The notes under the pieces were generated by a model. The model had not been told where the DNA came from, made no database searches, and worked only from the letters and a program-made list of their open reading frames with translations. DNA of 64,000 nucleotides from assembly GCF_006439355.1 (NCBI RefSeq), contig NZ_VFTG01000023.1, positions 1 to 64,000 on the forward strand, given 5' to 3'. This document shows, in pieces, positions 1 to 8,702 of this stretch. Source of the stretch: Mesorhizobium sp. B4-1-3. Lineage in GTDB: Bacteria; Pseudomonadota; Alphaproteobacteria; Rhizobiales; Rhizobiaceae. Within the stretch, counting starts at the first letter, position 1. Each line of letters begins with the position of its first letter. The position numbers were made by a program, and so were the translations under genes.

Positions 1-616
1 GTCGCCCGAGCACGTCCTCGGCTACCGCGACGATCTCCGCCTGGCGGGCGTCGGCATAGTCCGAAGTGGCCGCAATGCCGTTTGCACCGATCGCCCAGAC
101 CGGCTCGTAGGCGAAAAGGATCGGCGCGCTCTTCTGCGTGACGCCGAGCTTGGAGAGTGCGCCGCGCACCTGCCTGGCGAGAACCTCGCTGGCAAGACCG
201 GCCTCTCGCTCGGCCAATGTCTCGCCAATGCAGATGAGCGGAATGAGGTCGTGGCGCACCGCGGCTTCCGTTTTGAGGCAAACGGTTTCGTCGGTCTCGC
301 CGAAATGCTCGCGGCGCTCGGAATGGCCGAGCTCGACGATATCCAGATTGCAGTCCTTCAGCATCACCGGCGAGATCTCGCCGGTCCATGCGCCTTCGTC
401 AGCCCAGTGCATGTTCTGGGCCCCCACCTTGACCGACGTATCCTTCAGCATCGCCTTGACCTCGCGCGCCGCCGTGAAGGGCGGGATGACGAAGCGCTGG
501 ACACGCGGGTCACCCTCCGGGTCACCAAGCAGCCCGCTGGCAAAGGCGCGCGCCTCCGCGAGCGTCTTGTTCATTTTCCAGCTGGTCCCGATCCAGACTT
601 GCTTCGGCTGCGGCAT
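1..616 (-). CDS. eryH: Triose-phosphate isomerase family protein, EryH-type (3' end cut by window)
   Basis: The first 205 residues of a TIM-barrel isomerase are present; the C-terminus lies beyond base 1. It begins MPQPKQVWIGTSWKMNKT, so the N-terminal catalytic Lys is present. Further in are the LGHSERR motif with the catalytic His and AYEPVWAIG with the catalytic Glu. The ATG lies 8 bases after the eryD stop in a minus-strand ery operon. In Brucella the TpiA-like protein encoded at this position (EryH) isomerises a tetrulose phosphate made from erythritol, so I infer that role rather than glycolytic TPI. A housekeeping-type TPI activity cannot be excluded from sequence alone. Confidence 0.88.
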   Translation of the reverse strand, partial: MPQPKQVWIGTSWKMNKTLAEARAFASGLLGDPEGDPRVQRFVIPPFTAAREVKAMLKDTSVKVGAQNMHWADEGAWTGEISPVMLKDCNLDIVELGHSERREHFGETDETVCLKTEAAVRHDLIPLICIGETLAEREAGLASEVLARQVRGALSKLGVTQKSAPILFAYEPVWAIGANGIAATSDYADARQAEIVAVAEDVLGR

Positions 617-624
617 ATGATGGT

Positions 625-1584
625 TTACTCCGTTGCGCCGACCAGGGCCCGGGCCGTCGGCTCGTCGGTGATAAGGCCCTTCAACCGCGCGCTCTTCAGC
701 ACCGCGCGGACCGCCTCGATTTTTGCGGGGCCGCCGGCGATGGCGATGATGCGGCTTTCCGCTGGCCCGTCCAGCTCGACGGCGAGCGTGCGGGCGGTCA
801 AGGTTGTCTCCAGCACCCGGCCGCGCCTGTCGAAAAAGTGTCCGAGCATTTCGCCGACGCCACCGACAGCGGTGATCTCGGAGATTTCACGCGGCTCGAT
901 CATGCCGGTCGCCACAAGCTGGGCGCCGGCATCCGCCGTGCCAATGCCGACGAATTTCAGTCCCGCCCGGTTCGACATTTCGAATATCTCCCGCACGCCG
1001 CGCTGCGCCAGGAGTACTTCGCGGTCGTCTGCGGAATTGGCGAAAAAGGGGACCGGCATGACGTAGGCCTGTGCGCTGGTCTTTTCGGCGAGTCGGTGCA
1101 TGACGTCGTGCGGATTGGCGGCATAGTTGCGGGTCAGGCCGCCGAGCAGCGAGACGAAGCGGACCCCGGCTGCGTCGAAGCGCGGCAACTGATGCACCGC
1201 GGCGGCGAGCGTGCGACCATGCCCGATACCGATGACCCTGTCTTCGCCGCGCTCCATCTCGCGACGCAGGAAACTGGCGCCCGCCAGCCCCAGCGCCCGC
1301 AGCGGCAAGCCTTCCTCGCCCAGATCCGGCGCAACCTCGCAGAAATCCAGTCCGAACCGATCGCAGAGCTGGTTCTCCAGCAGGACGCATTCGACGATAG
1401 CGCCGTCGATCGAGACTTTCACCGCGCCGTCGGCCACCGCCCGGGCGATCAGACGATGCGCCTTCACCGAAGGCAACCCGAGCCGCTTGGCCACCTCGGC
1501 CTGAGTGAGACCGCCTGCATAGTGCAGCCAGGCGGCGCGGATCGCGAGCGACCCTTCCGCGTCCAGTTTACCCGGTCGTGTCAA
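625..1584 (-). CDS. eryD: SorC/DeoR-family transcriptional regulator EryD
   Basis: This 319-residue protein has an N-terminal helix-turn-helix (about residues 20-55, GGLTQAEVAKRLGLPS) followed by a SorC-type sugar-phosphate-binding domain (IGIGHGRTLAAAV, SLLGG, GIGTAD motifs). EryD proteins repress erythritol genes in Brucella and rhizobia until a pathway intermediate is present; that role is assigned here from family and position. It lies fourth in the operon eryA-eryB-eryC-eryD-eryH, 46 bases after eryC and 8 bases before eryH, so it would be co-transcribed with its targets. The length is normal for the family. Confidence 0.88.
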   Translation of the reverse strand: MTRPGKLDAEGSLAIRAAWLHYAGGLTQAEVAKRLGLPSVKAHRLIARAVADGAVKVSIDGAIVECVLLENQLCDRFGLDFCEVAPDLGEEGLPLRALGLAGASFLRREMERGEDRVIGIGHGRTLAAAVHQLPRFDAAGVRFVSLLGGLTRNYAANPHDVMHRLAEKTSAQAYVMPVPFFANSADDREVLLAQRGVREIFEMSNRAGLKFVGIGTADAGAQLVATGMIEPREISEITAVGGVGEMLGHFFDRRGRVLETTLTARTLAVELDGPAESRIIAIAGGPAKIEAVRAVLKSARLKGLITDEPTARALVGATE

Positions 1585-1630
1585 AACATGCAGTCCTTTA
1601 TCGCGCGTTTGGGCGTCATCGGTAGCCAGC

Positions 1631-2563
1631 TCAGATATTCAGGCTTTGCACGCCGGTGTCGATATGCGGCGCCCAGAAAGCTATGCTCTCGGCGATCTGA
1701 GCGATGACCTGCCGATCCTCCGGCTCACGCTCCTTGAAACTCAGCTCCAGGCAGATCTCGTTCTCGACGGCGCCGCCTTCGGCCAAGGCCTGCAGCAGCG
1801 GCTTGGGTTGGATGCGGCCCCTGCTGTTGAACGCGGCGGTGAAGGGGCGGTGTCCACCCTTGTCCATAAGGCTTTGTTTGATATGGATGATCGGCGACAC
1901 TTTGGGCACCGCGCGCGCCCAGGCATAGGGATCGTAATCATCCGGATCGGCACTGGTCACGTCGCCGTGGTCGATGTCCGCCATCATCCACATCGGCACC
2001 GCCATTTCGGCTTTGGTCAGCCTGTCCTGCAGCTTCAGGCATTCGGCGATCGTCTGGCCGAACTCGCGCCCGATGCTCATCGGTTCCCAGAAGACGTATC
2101 GCAGCCCGGCACCTTTGGCATGCTCCGCCACCTCTGCCCAACAGTCGATGGCGATCCCGATCAGTTCCTCGCGCCGGGCCGGATCGTCATAATCCTTGAA
2201 GGTGAAGATGGCGAACTGGGTGCCGATGCAAACGCCGCCGAGGTCGGCGGTAATGTCGGCGAAAGTTTTGAACCAGTCGACATAGTATCGGCGAACATCG
2301 CGGTCGGGATGGCCGAAATGGTTGAGCCGGCCGTACGGACCGGTCATGCCGCTGGTGATGCGGACGCCGGTGCGCCGCAGGGCCGCCGTCATCTGCCGGG
2401 TCAGCCGCCGGATCACGGGCGCTGGCCAGCTCGGATTGATGAACTCGTGGGTCAGCTGCAGGTCGCGCAGCCTGAGGTCGCGGGCGACCGTCTCGATAAG
2501 GTCGTCCGGCTCGGCAAAGCGATTGACCAACGGGTTAGTGTTCAGCGAAAGTGTCAGCGCCAT
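1631..2563 (-). CDS. eryC: Sugar phosphate isomerase/epimerase EryC
   Basis: This is a 310-residue xylose-isomerase-like TIM-barrel protein. It begins MALTLSLNTNPLVNRFAEPD and contains metal-ligand-type segments such as YVFWEPMSIGREFGQT and MMADIDHGDV. In the Brucella pathway EryC is the tetrulose-4-phosphate racemase/epimerase that feeds EryI. An in-frame GTG at 2614 overlaps the eryB stop and would add 17 residues; the ATG at 2563 is preferred because GGAG sits nine bases upstream and the extension does not look like coding sequence. It lies between eryB and eryD in the operon. Confidence 0.87.
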   Translation of the reverse strand: MALTLSLNTNPLVNRFAEPDDLIETVARDLRLRDLQLTHEFINPSWPAPVIRRLTRQMTAALRRTGVRITSGMTGPYGRLNHFGHPDRDVRRYYVDWFKTFADITADLGGVCIGTQFAIFTFKDYDDPARREELIGIAIDCWAEVAEHAKGAGLRYVFWEPMSIGREFGQTIAECLKLQDRLTKAEMAVPMWMMADIDHGDVTSADPDDYDPYAWARAVPKVSPIIHIKQSLMDKGGHRPFTAAFNSRGRIQPKPLLQALAEGGAVENEICLELSFKEREPEDRQVIAQIAESIAFWAPHIDTGVQSLNI

Positions 2564-2610
2564 GGCGCGTGACTCCGGAACGTGGTTGCGGGTCGAGGTC
2601 GCATCGGATT

Positions 2611-4128
2611 TCACGCGGCCTCGGCCAGGTGCTCGGCGTCAAACCACATGGCGAAGGCGTCCCGTTCGGCCTCGGTGAGATGCAGGTAGTGCTTGGTGCG
2701 CCGCAACAGGATGTCGTCGGGCGTGCGCGCCCATTCCCTGGCGACGAGATAGCGCACCTCCGCCTCGTAGAGCAGGCCGCCGTGATGACGTCCAAGGCCA
2801 TCGAGGCCGGCCGCGTCTTTGACGAGGTCCCTGGCGCGCGCACCGTAGAGCCGCCCATAGTGATGGACGAGATTGCGCGGCATCCACGGATAGGTCTCGC
2901 GCAGACCGTTGGCGAAGGTCTCGTAGTCGGCGTCAGGGATTTCGCCGCCGGGCAGCGGCGCGGTCTCGGTCCAGTCCCCGCCCATCTTCGGGAAAATATG
3001 CTTCAGCCGGTGCATACCGCGCTCGGCCAATTCGCGGAAAGTGGTGATCTTGCCGCCGAAGACGTTGAGCAGCGGCGCGCCGCCGCTCTCGTCGAGGTCG
3101 AAGACATAGTCGCGCGTCACGGCGGAGGGATTGCCCTTGCCGTCATCGAACAGCGGCCGCACGCCGGAGAAGGAGTAGAGCACGTCCTGGCGCCGCAGCT
3201 TCTCCTTGAAATAGCGGTTCACCGCCGCCAGCAAATAGTCGATTTCGGCCTCATCGGCCCTGACGTCCTCGGCGCGGCCGTCATAGGCGATGTCGGTGGT
3301 TCCGATCAGCGCCATGTTCCCCTCGTAGGGATTGATGAAGATGACGCGTTTGTCATGGTTCTGCACCAGATAGGCATTGGCGCCCTGCCAGAACTTTGGC
3401 ACGATGATGTGGCTGCCTTTGACCAGGCGCACATTGCGCGACGAGTTCGATCCCGCGACTCGGCCGATGACATCCGAAACCCACGGACCGGCGGCATTGA
3501 CGAGACAGCGGGCGCGAAAGACGCGTGTTTCCCCCGTCATCGCGTTTCTCGTCGTCACCATCCAGGCGCCATTCTCACAGCGGGCGGAGACGGCAGGCGA
3601 GCGGGTGAGCACCTCGGCCCCGCGTTCGGCGGCGCCGACAGCGTTGAGCACCACCAGCCGCGAATCGTCCACCCAGCAGTCGGAATACTCGAAGCCGCGC
3701 GTATATTGGTCGAGCAACGGCGTTCCTTCCGGATCGCGCTCGAGGTCGAGCGTGCGCGTGCCGGGCAGCCGCTTTCGGCCGCCCAGGTGGTCGTAAAGAA
3801 ACAGGCCGAGCCGCACGAGCCAGGCCGGCCGATCCTGCGGGCTGTGCGGCAGCACGAAGCGCATCGGCCAGATGATATGGGGCGCGGCCTTGAGTAGAAC
3901 CTCGCGCTCGATCAGCGCCTCGCGCACCAGCCGGAACTCGTAATATTCGAGATAGCGCAGACCGCCATGCACGAGCTTGCCGGAGCGCGAGGACGTGCCC
4001 TCGGCAAGGTCGTCCTTTTCGCATAGCACGACCGACAGGCCGCGGCCTGCTGCGTCCCGCGCGATGCCGGCGCCGTTGATGCCGCCGCCGATGACGAAGA
4101 GGTCGACCGTTTTCGGCTCAGGCCCCAT
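2611..4128 (-). CDS. eryB: Erythritol phosphate dehydrogenase EryB (GlpD-like FAD enzyme)
   Basis: This 505-residue FAD-dependent oxidoreductase resembles aerobic glycerol-3-phosphate dehydrogenase. An FAD-binding Rossmann motif VIGGGINGAGIARDAAGRG lies near the N-terminus, followed by GTSSRSGKLVHGG, and the GlpD-type C-terminal segment is present. EryB oxidises erythritol 4-phosphate to a tetrulose phosphate. The start chosen is the ATG at 4128, with AGGAG just upstream; it begins one base after the eryA stop, which points to translational coupling. An open frame continues upstream to 4245 but lies inside eryA. A second GlpD-like gene lies at 14203-15864. Confidence 0.9.
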   Translation of the reverse strand: MGPEPKTVDLFVIGGGINGAGIARDAAGRGLSVVLCEKDDLAEGTSSRSGKLVHGGLRYLEYYEFRLVREALIEREVLLKAAPHIIWPMRFVLPHSPQDRPAWLVRLGLFLYDHLGGRKRLPGTRTLDLERDPEGTPLLDQYTRGFEYSDCWVDDSRLVVLNAVGAAERGAEVLTRSPAVSARCENGAWMVTTRNAMTGETRVFRARCLVNAAGPWVSDVIGRVAGSNSSRNVRLVKGSHIIVPKFWQGANAYLVQNHDKRVIFINPYEGNMALIGTTDIAYDGRAEDVRADEAEIDYLLAAVNRYFKEKLRRQDVLYSFSGVRPLFDDGKGNPSAVTRDYVFDLDESGGAPLLNVFGGKITTFRELAERGMHRLKHIFPKMGGDWTETAPLPGGEIPDADYETFANGLRETYPWMPRNLVHHYGRLYGARARDLVKDAAGLDGLGRHHGGLLYEAEVRYLVAREWARTPDDILLRRTKHYLHLTEAERDAFAMWFDAEHLAEAA

Positions 4129-4129
4129 C

Positions 4130-5743
4130 CTATGCTCCTTGCGGCGTTTCGGCGGCAGCCGTGTTGCGGCGCTGGGCGGCGAGCATGTCCCAGGCTGGCC
4201 CCAGGGCATGGCGTGCCGCGCCGAATGCGGGAAACAGCCCGTCATAGGCGCTCATCAGCGCCGGATCGGGCGCCTCGGCGGGCCCGAGCAGCGGCGTGAC
4301 CCAATCGGCGATGCAGGCGCCCATGTCGGGATAGGCGCCGATGGCGACCGCGGCCATCATCGCGCAGCCGGCGGCACCCGCCTCCTCGCGCGATGAGACG
4401 CGGACCGGCGCGTGAACCGCCGCCGACAGGATGCCGCGCAATCTTTGCGAGCGGGCCGCGCCGCCCGACAGCCGCAGCTCCGATGGCAGGTCGCCCATGG
4501 CAGCGTAGCAGTCGCGCATGGCAAGCCCCAGTCCCTCAATGACGGCACGCACCAAGCTCGGATAGCGATGGTTGACAGACAGGCCAACGAAGCCGGCGCG
4601 GGCGTCGGCGTTGACGAACGGCCCGCGCTCGCCCGCCTCCGAAATATAGGGGTGATAGACGATCTGGCCGGGCTGGCTGTCGCCGAGCCAATGATCGATG
4701 CGGGCGACCAGATCGCGATGACCGGCCTCCTGTCCGAATTCCTTCAGCACATCCGCGGCAAGACCGAGAACCCAGTCGATGTTGAGCGTGGTCGCCATGT
4801 TGGTCTGGACCTGCGTCACCAAATCCGGAACCGGGAGGGTGATGACGTAACCAGAGCCCTCCTTGTTGAGGTGCACGGCGCCCGTCGGCACGGCGCGCAT
4901 GTGGACGCCGGTCGAGCCCACGATCGAGCAGGCGACATCCCCCTCGCCGCCGCAGACCCCGGCGCCGAGCGCGGTCATGACCATATCGACATAACCGAGG
5001 CTGACGGGAGTGCCGGCTTTCAGTCCGGTCTCGGCCGCTGCCGCTCCCGTCAGCGGATGGGTCACCATGGTGCCGTCGATGATCTCGGGCAACAGCTTGC
5101 GCCGGCCGGAAAGGCCTAGCGCCTCGATGACGACGTCGTCGTAGCGGCGGGTACGGAAATTGCCGAAGGTGAAACTTGATTCCGAAGGATCGGTGGCACG
5201 CACGCCGGTCAGGTTCAGATAGAGCCAGTCCTTGCAGTGCAGCGCCACTTCGGCACGGTCGAGAAGCTCGGGCGCGTGGCGGTCCATATGGGCCATCTGA
5301 CTGCCTTGCTGGCAGGTGTTGAGCCCGGTTCCCGTCGCCTCGAAACGGGCACGGCTAAGCGGGCCGGCAGCCAAGCGTTCGACGGTGGGCGCCGCGCGGG
5401 CATCGAGCCACAGCCATGCGTCGGCGACCGGCGTGTCTTGCCGACCGACGAGCCAGGTGCCGTCGCCCTGCGCGGTCACCGCAAGCGCCGCGGTGCGCGC
5501 CACAAGGTTTTCAACCTTGTCGCCGAGCCCTCGAAGCGCAGCGGTGCAGTCGCGCCAAGTCTGGGAGAGCGACTGCGTGGCCGAACCGTCGGCGCCGGAC
5601 GCGTAACGGTTCGGAACCGAAGCGGACGCGATCTGGCGGCCGTTCAGCTCGAAGGCGACCGCCTTGATCACCGACGTGCCGGAATCGATACCTATGATGA
5701 CGTCAGCGCCGGCCACGGATCTCTCCGCTTCCGATGCGACCAT
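4130..5743 (-). CDS. eryA: Erythritol kinase EryA (FGGY family)
   Basis: This is a 537-residue FGGY carbohydrate kinase. It has the N-terminal phosphate-1 motif IGIDSGTSVIKAVAFEL and the C-terminal RLSGGAARSQ segment with an EEAGAAGCAMMAA nucleotide-binding stretch. It would phosphorylate erythritol as the first step of the pathway. It is the first gene of the minus-strand operon and ends one base before eryB. The ATG at 5743 has no adjacent Shine-Dalgarno sequence; a GTG at 5716 is preceded by GGAG with six-base spacing and would give a protein nine residues shorter, so the start is uncertain. The assignment to erythritol rests on the gene set around it. Confidence 0.88.
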   Translation of the reverse strand: MVASEAERSVAGADVIIGIDSGTSVIKAVAFELNGRQIASASVPNRYASGADGSATQSLSQTWRDCTAALRGLGDKVENLVARTAALAVTAQGDGTWLVGRQDTPVADAWLWLDARAAPTVERLAAGPLSRARFEATGTGLNTCQQGSQMAHMDRHAPELLDRAEVALHCKDWLYLNLTGVRATDPSESSFTFGNFRTRRYDDVVIEALGLSGRRKLLPEIIDGTMVTHPLTGAAAAETGLKAGTPVSLGYVDMVMTALGAGVCGGEGDVACSIVGSTGVHMRAVPTGAVHLNKEGSGYVITLPVPDLVTQVQTNMATTLNIDWVLGLAADVLKEFGQEAGHRDLVARIDHWLGDSQPGQIVYHPYISEAGERGPFVNADARAGFVGLSVNHRYPSLVRAVIEGLGLAMRDCYAAMGDLPSELRLSGGAARSQRLRGILSAAVHAPVRVSSREEAGAAGCAMMAAVAIGAYPDMGACIADWVTPLLGPAEAPDPALMSAYDGLFPAFGAARHALGPAWDMLAAQRRNTAAAETPQGA

Positions 5744-6492
5744 GCCTGGATCGGCAACAGGGCAATGTCCGTCTCCTCCTGATTTTTACCGCCCGAAGCC
5801 ACCGGCGAACGGGTGGCGGCGAAAGATAGGCCGTTGCGCACTCCTCCGTAACGGCGCCTACACAGTTCATTCTAAGTTATCACGGAAATAACACAATGCA
5901 TGATTTTTTTTGCAGACAACGAAAATTTTTTCAGCTACGCTTATAACAGTCAGGAGGAACTCGACGATCTGCCTTCCATCGTCTCCGGCATGCGGACGGG
6001 AAAGCGGACAAACGGGCGACCGGATGCTTCAGGCTTGTGTTCAACCTGCGCTGCAGCACAGTACGGCGTGCGCAACAACGATATAAATCAATTGTTTATC
6101 TCCGATAAATTGGCCGCCGCAGCATGTTTCTGCCGTGCCTGCGAGATGGATCATCTCAATGATCGGCCATAGGATCAATCGATGCGCGAGGCTGTTCCGA
6201 GAGATGCCGGTTTGAAAATCGTATGGCTAAAGCCCCCTTTCGACGGTTCACCATCGGCACCGAAGCGGAATTCGGATCTACCATACTTGACGCAAAAGAT
6301 AACACGATTATAACATTACGATCCTAGAATGGACGTCGATGCAGCGGGAGGAAGACGCCGCATCGCCGGTCAAGGGTGGAGGAAATCGATGCAAGCAAGC
6401 GACCCGACCATGCGGCAGCCCTGCGTCGTGCATCCACGCCCATCGTTGCATCGGCCCCTGCCCGCCTCGTTTGATTGCCGGCAAGGCTCTGA
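5744..6492. promoter_or_regulatory. Divergent ery control region, no convincing gene
   Basis: About 750 bases separate eryA from the DUF2291-eryEFG operon, and this stretch is more AT-rich than its surroundings. It holds short inverted or repeated elements that could be regulator sites: GTTAT-N7-ATAAC near 5876-5894, TTATAAC at 5941-5947 and again near 6308-6314, and TTTAT-N5-ATAAA near 6098-6112. A 90-codon plus-strand frame at 5900-6172 has a composition unlike a conserved protein and is not called. EryD is a likely binder, by analogy with other ery loci. Confidence 0.5.
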
Positions 6493-7146
6493 ATGATGAA
6501 TGCCATGTCGACCCCGAAGGCCCCGGCCGCGCCACGCCGCAGTCTCACGATCGCGATCGGTCTCGGCGTCGTGGTCCTTGCCGCGATCGCGCTCGACACG
6601 AAGGTGGTCCGGATCGGATCGTCTGCCGACGTCGGCCAGGAGGCGTTTTCGCCCGACCGGTTCGGCGAAAAGGAGTTCCCGCGCATCCAGGCCTTCGTCG
6701 TCGAGCACGCCGTCAACGCCGCCACCTTCGGACCGGCGGTGATGGCCGACAAGAACGCGGCCGCCAAGCAATACGGAACCGCCTCGTCGACGGGCGCGAT
6801 CATCCCGATCAGGCTGACGGCGGTGGCGGGCGAAGCGAAATCCGGCGTCTACGAACTCAAGGCCGACGGCGTACCGGCCGACATCCATATTCGGGTGCAG
6901 GCCGGCCCGGCCATCAACGGCACCGATCTGCGCGATGCGACGGGTGACATCGTCTTCGGCAAGTTCAAGAACCAGATCGAATACCAGGACGCCGGCTCAG
7001 GCATCAACCGCGCCATGAAGAAGGCGACCCTCGACGCTATCGACACCGCCGGCCTCTCCGGCAAGACGCTGGAGATCTTCGGCGTCTTCCGCCTCATCAA
7101 CCCTAAGAACTGGCTGATCACGCCGGTGAAGGTCACCGTCAAATGA
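6493..7146 (+). CDS. DUF2291 family membrane-anchored protein
   Basis: This 217-residue protein has one N-terminal hydrophobic segment (SLTIAIGLGVVVLAAIAL, about residues 17-34) followed by a periplasmic domain. It contains the conserved DUF2291 stretch around DIHIRVQAGPAINGTDLRDA and ends FGVFRLINPKNWLITPVKVTVK-like. DUF2291 proteins are encoded next to sugar/polyol ABC importers in proteobacteria; their function is not established. The stop overlaps the start of the ATPase gene (ATGA), so it is the first gene of the import operon. I infer an accessory role in polyol uptake. Confidence 0.8.
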   Translation: MMNAMSTPKAPAAPRRSLTIAIGLGVVVLAAIALDTKVVRIGSSADVGQEAFSPDRFGEKEFPRIQAFVVEHAVNAATFGPAVMADKNAAAKQYGTASSTGAIIPIRLTAVAGEAKSGVYELKADGVPADIHIRVQAGPAINGTDLRDATGDIVFGKFKNQIEYQDAGSGINRAMKKATLDAIDTAGLSGKTLEIFGVFRLINPKNWLITPVKVTVK

Positions 7147-8681
7147 GCGATGCCGCGACCTCCCGGCCGGCCGGCGAAGTGGTTCTGGCGGCGCGCAACA
7201 TCGCCAAGTCCTATAACGGCGTGAGGGCGCTGAAGGGCGTCAATTTCGACATCCACCGCGGTCAGGTGACGACGCTGTTCGGCGAGAACGGCGCCGGCAA
7301 GTCGACGCTGATGAAGATCCTCTCCGGCGTGGTGCAGCCGACCTCCGGCGAGATCGTTCTCGACGGCCAGCCCATCGTGTTCTCCTCCTCCACCGACGCG
7401 CGGAACCACGGCATCTCGATCATTCATCAGGAGCTTAGCCTCGCGCCCAATCTGTCGGTTCGCGACAACATCTTCATGGGGCGCGAGATCACCGGCCCGA
7501 CCGGCGTCAACTACGCCGAGGAGGAACGCCAGGTCCGCAGGCTGCTGGCGGAACTCGAGGAGGACATCGATCCACTCACCCCTGTCGAGGAACTGCGCCT
7601 CGGACAGCAGCAGATCGTCGAGATCGCCCGCGCGCTTTCGGTCGACAGCCGTATCCTCATCATGGACGAACCGACATCGGCGCTTTCCGCCACCGAGGTC
7701 GAGGTGCTCTTCAGCGTAATCCGCGACCTGACCGCCAAGGGTGTGTCGATCGTCTACATCTCGCATCATCTGGAGGAGGCGCTGCAGATCACAGATCATG
7801 CCGTGGTGCTGCGGGACGGCAACATGACCGCCTACGCGCCGCGCGCCGATATCGACCTCGAATGGATCGTGCGCAACATGGTCGGCGAGAACTATGATCT
7901 GGGCAGTCCGCCGACCGGCCATGATTTCGGTCCGGTCATGCTCTCGATCCGCGAACTGACCGTGCCGGATCCGGCCGGCGGCGGCTACAACGTCGTCGAT
8001 CGCATGTCGCTCGACGTCAGGGCCGGCGAGATCGTCTGCATCTATGGCCTGATGGGGGCCGGCAGGACGGAACTGCTCGAGACCGTCGCCGGCAAGCTGA
8101 GTGCGACGTCCGGCGAGATCGTGCTCGAGGGCAAAGAGATTTCCCACCTCCCCATCGGCGAGCGCATCTCCCGCGGCCTTGCGCTCGTGCCCGAGGATCG
8201 CCAGCGCTACGGTCTCGTCCAGACGATGTCGGTCGGGCAGAATCTTTCGCTCGCCTCGATCATGGAATTCACGCGCGGGATCTTCACCTCAGTCAAGCTC
8301 GAGCGGGCGCTGGTCCAGAAATCGATCCGGGACGTGACGGTCAAGACCGATGGACCGGACGTGCCGATCGGGTCGCTGTCCGGCGGTAACCAGCAGAAGG
8401 TGGTCATCGGCAAGATGCTCGCCACCGATCCTAAGGTCATCCTGCTGGATGAACCCAGCCGCGGCATCGATATCGGCGCCAAGGCCGAGGTGTTCCGGAT
8501 TCTGGCTCACCACGCGGCGGCCGGGCAGGCCGTCGTGTTCACGACATCGGAAGTCAACGAATGCCTGTCGATAGCCCACCGCATTATCATCATGCGGCGC
8601 GGGCGGATCTCGGCCGAGTTCACATCGGACATCACCAAGGAAAAGATCATGGCCGCCTCGGGCGAGGCCATGGCGGCCTGA
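7143..8681 (+). CDS. eryE: Erythritol ABC transporter ATP-binding protein (two nucleotide-binding domains)
   Basis: This 512-residue protein has the duplicated ABC architecture of sugar importers of the ribose/CUT2 class. The first half has Walker A FGENGAGKST, signature LRLGQQQIVEIAR and Walker B ILIMDEPTSAL. The second half has a degenerate Walker A YGLMGAGRTE, signature LSGGNQQKV and Walker B ILLDEPSRGID. The gene is translationally coupled to the DUF2291 gene and is followed 21 bases later by the permease. Erythritol specificity is inferred from the adjacent catabolic operon and the known rhizobial eryEFG arrangement. Confidence 0.88.
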   Translation: MSDAATSRPAGEVVLAARNIAKSYNGVRALKGVNFDIHRGQVTTLFGENGAGKSTLMKILSGVVQPTSGEIVLDGQPIVFSSSTDARNHGISIIHQELSLAPNLSVRDNIFMGREITGPTGVNYAEEERQVRRLLAELEEDIDPLTPVEELRLGQQQIVEIARALSVDSRILIMDEPTSALSATEVEVLFSVIRDLTAKGVSIVYISHHLEEALQITDHAVVLRDGNMTAYAPRADIDLEWIVRNMVGENYDLGSPPTGHDFGPVMLSIRELTVPDPAGGGYNVVDRMSLDVRAGEIVCIYGLMGAGRTELLETVAGKLSATSGEIVLEGKEISHLPIGERISRGLALVPEDRQRYGLVQTMSVGQNLSLASIMEFTRGIFTSVKLERALVQKSIRDVTVKTDGPDVPIGSLSGGNQQKVVIGKMLATDPKVILLDEPSRGIDIGAKAEVFRILAHHAAAGQAVVFTTSEVNECLSIAHRIIIMRRGRISAEFTSDITKEKIMAASGEAMAA

Positions 8682-8702
8682 GCGGAGCACGGGGAAAGAA
8701 TA

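Noticed and set aside
5900-6172. A 90-codon frame in the ery control region
   Set aside because: It has no recognisable family, an unusual composition and no conserved pattern; more likely regulatory DNA.
6849-8147. A 432-codon minus-strand open frame
   Set aside because: It is antisense to the DUF2291 and ATPase genes, which have unmistakable motifs.
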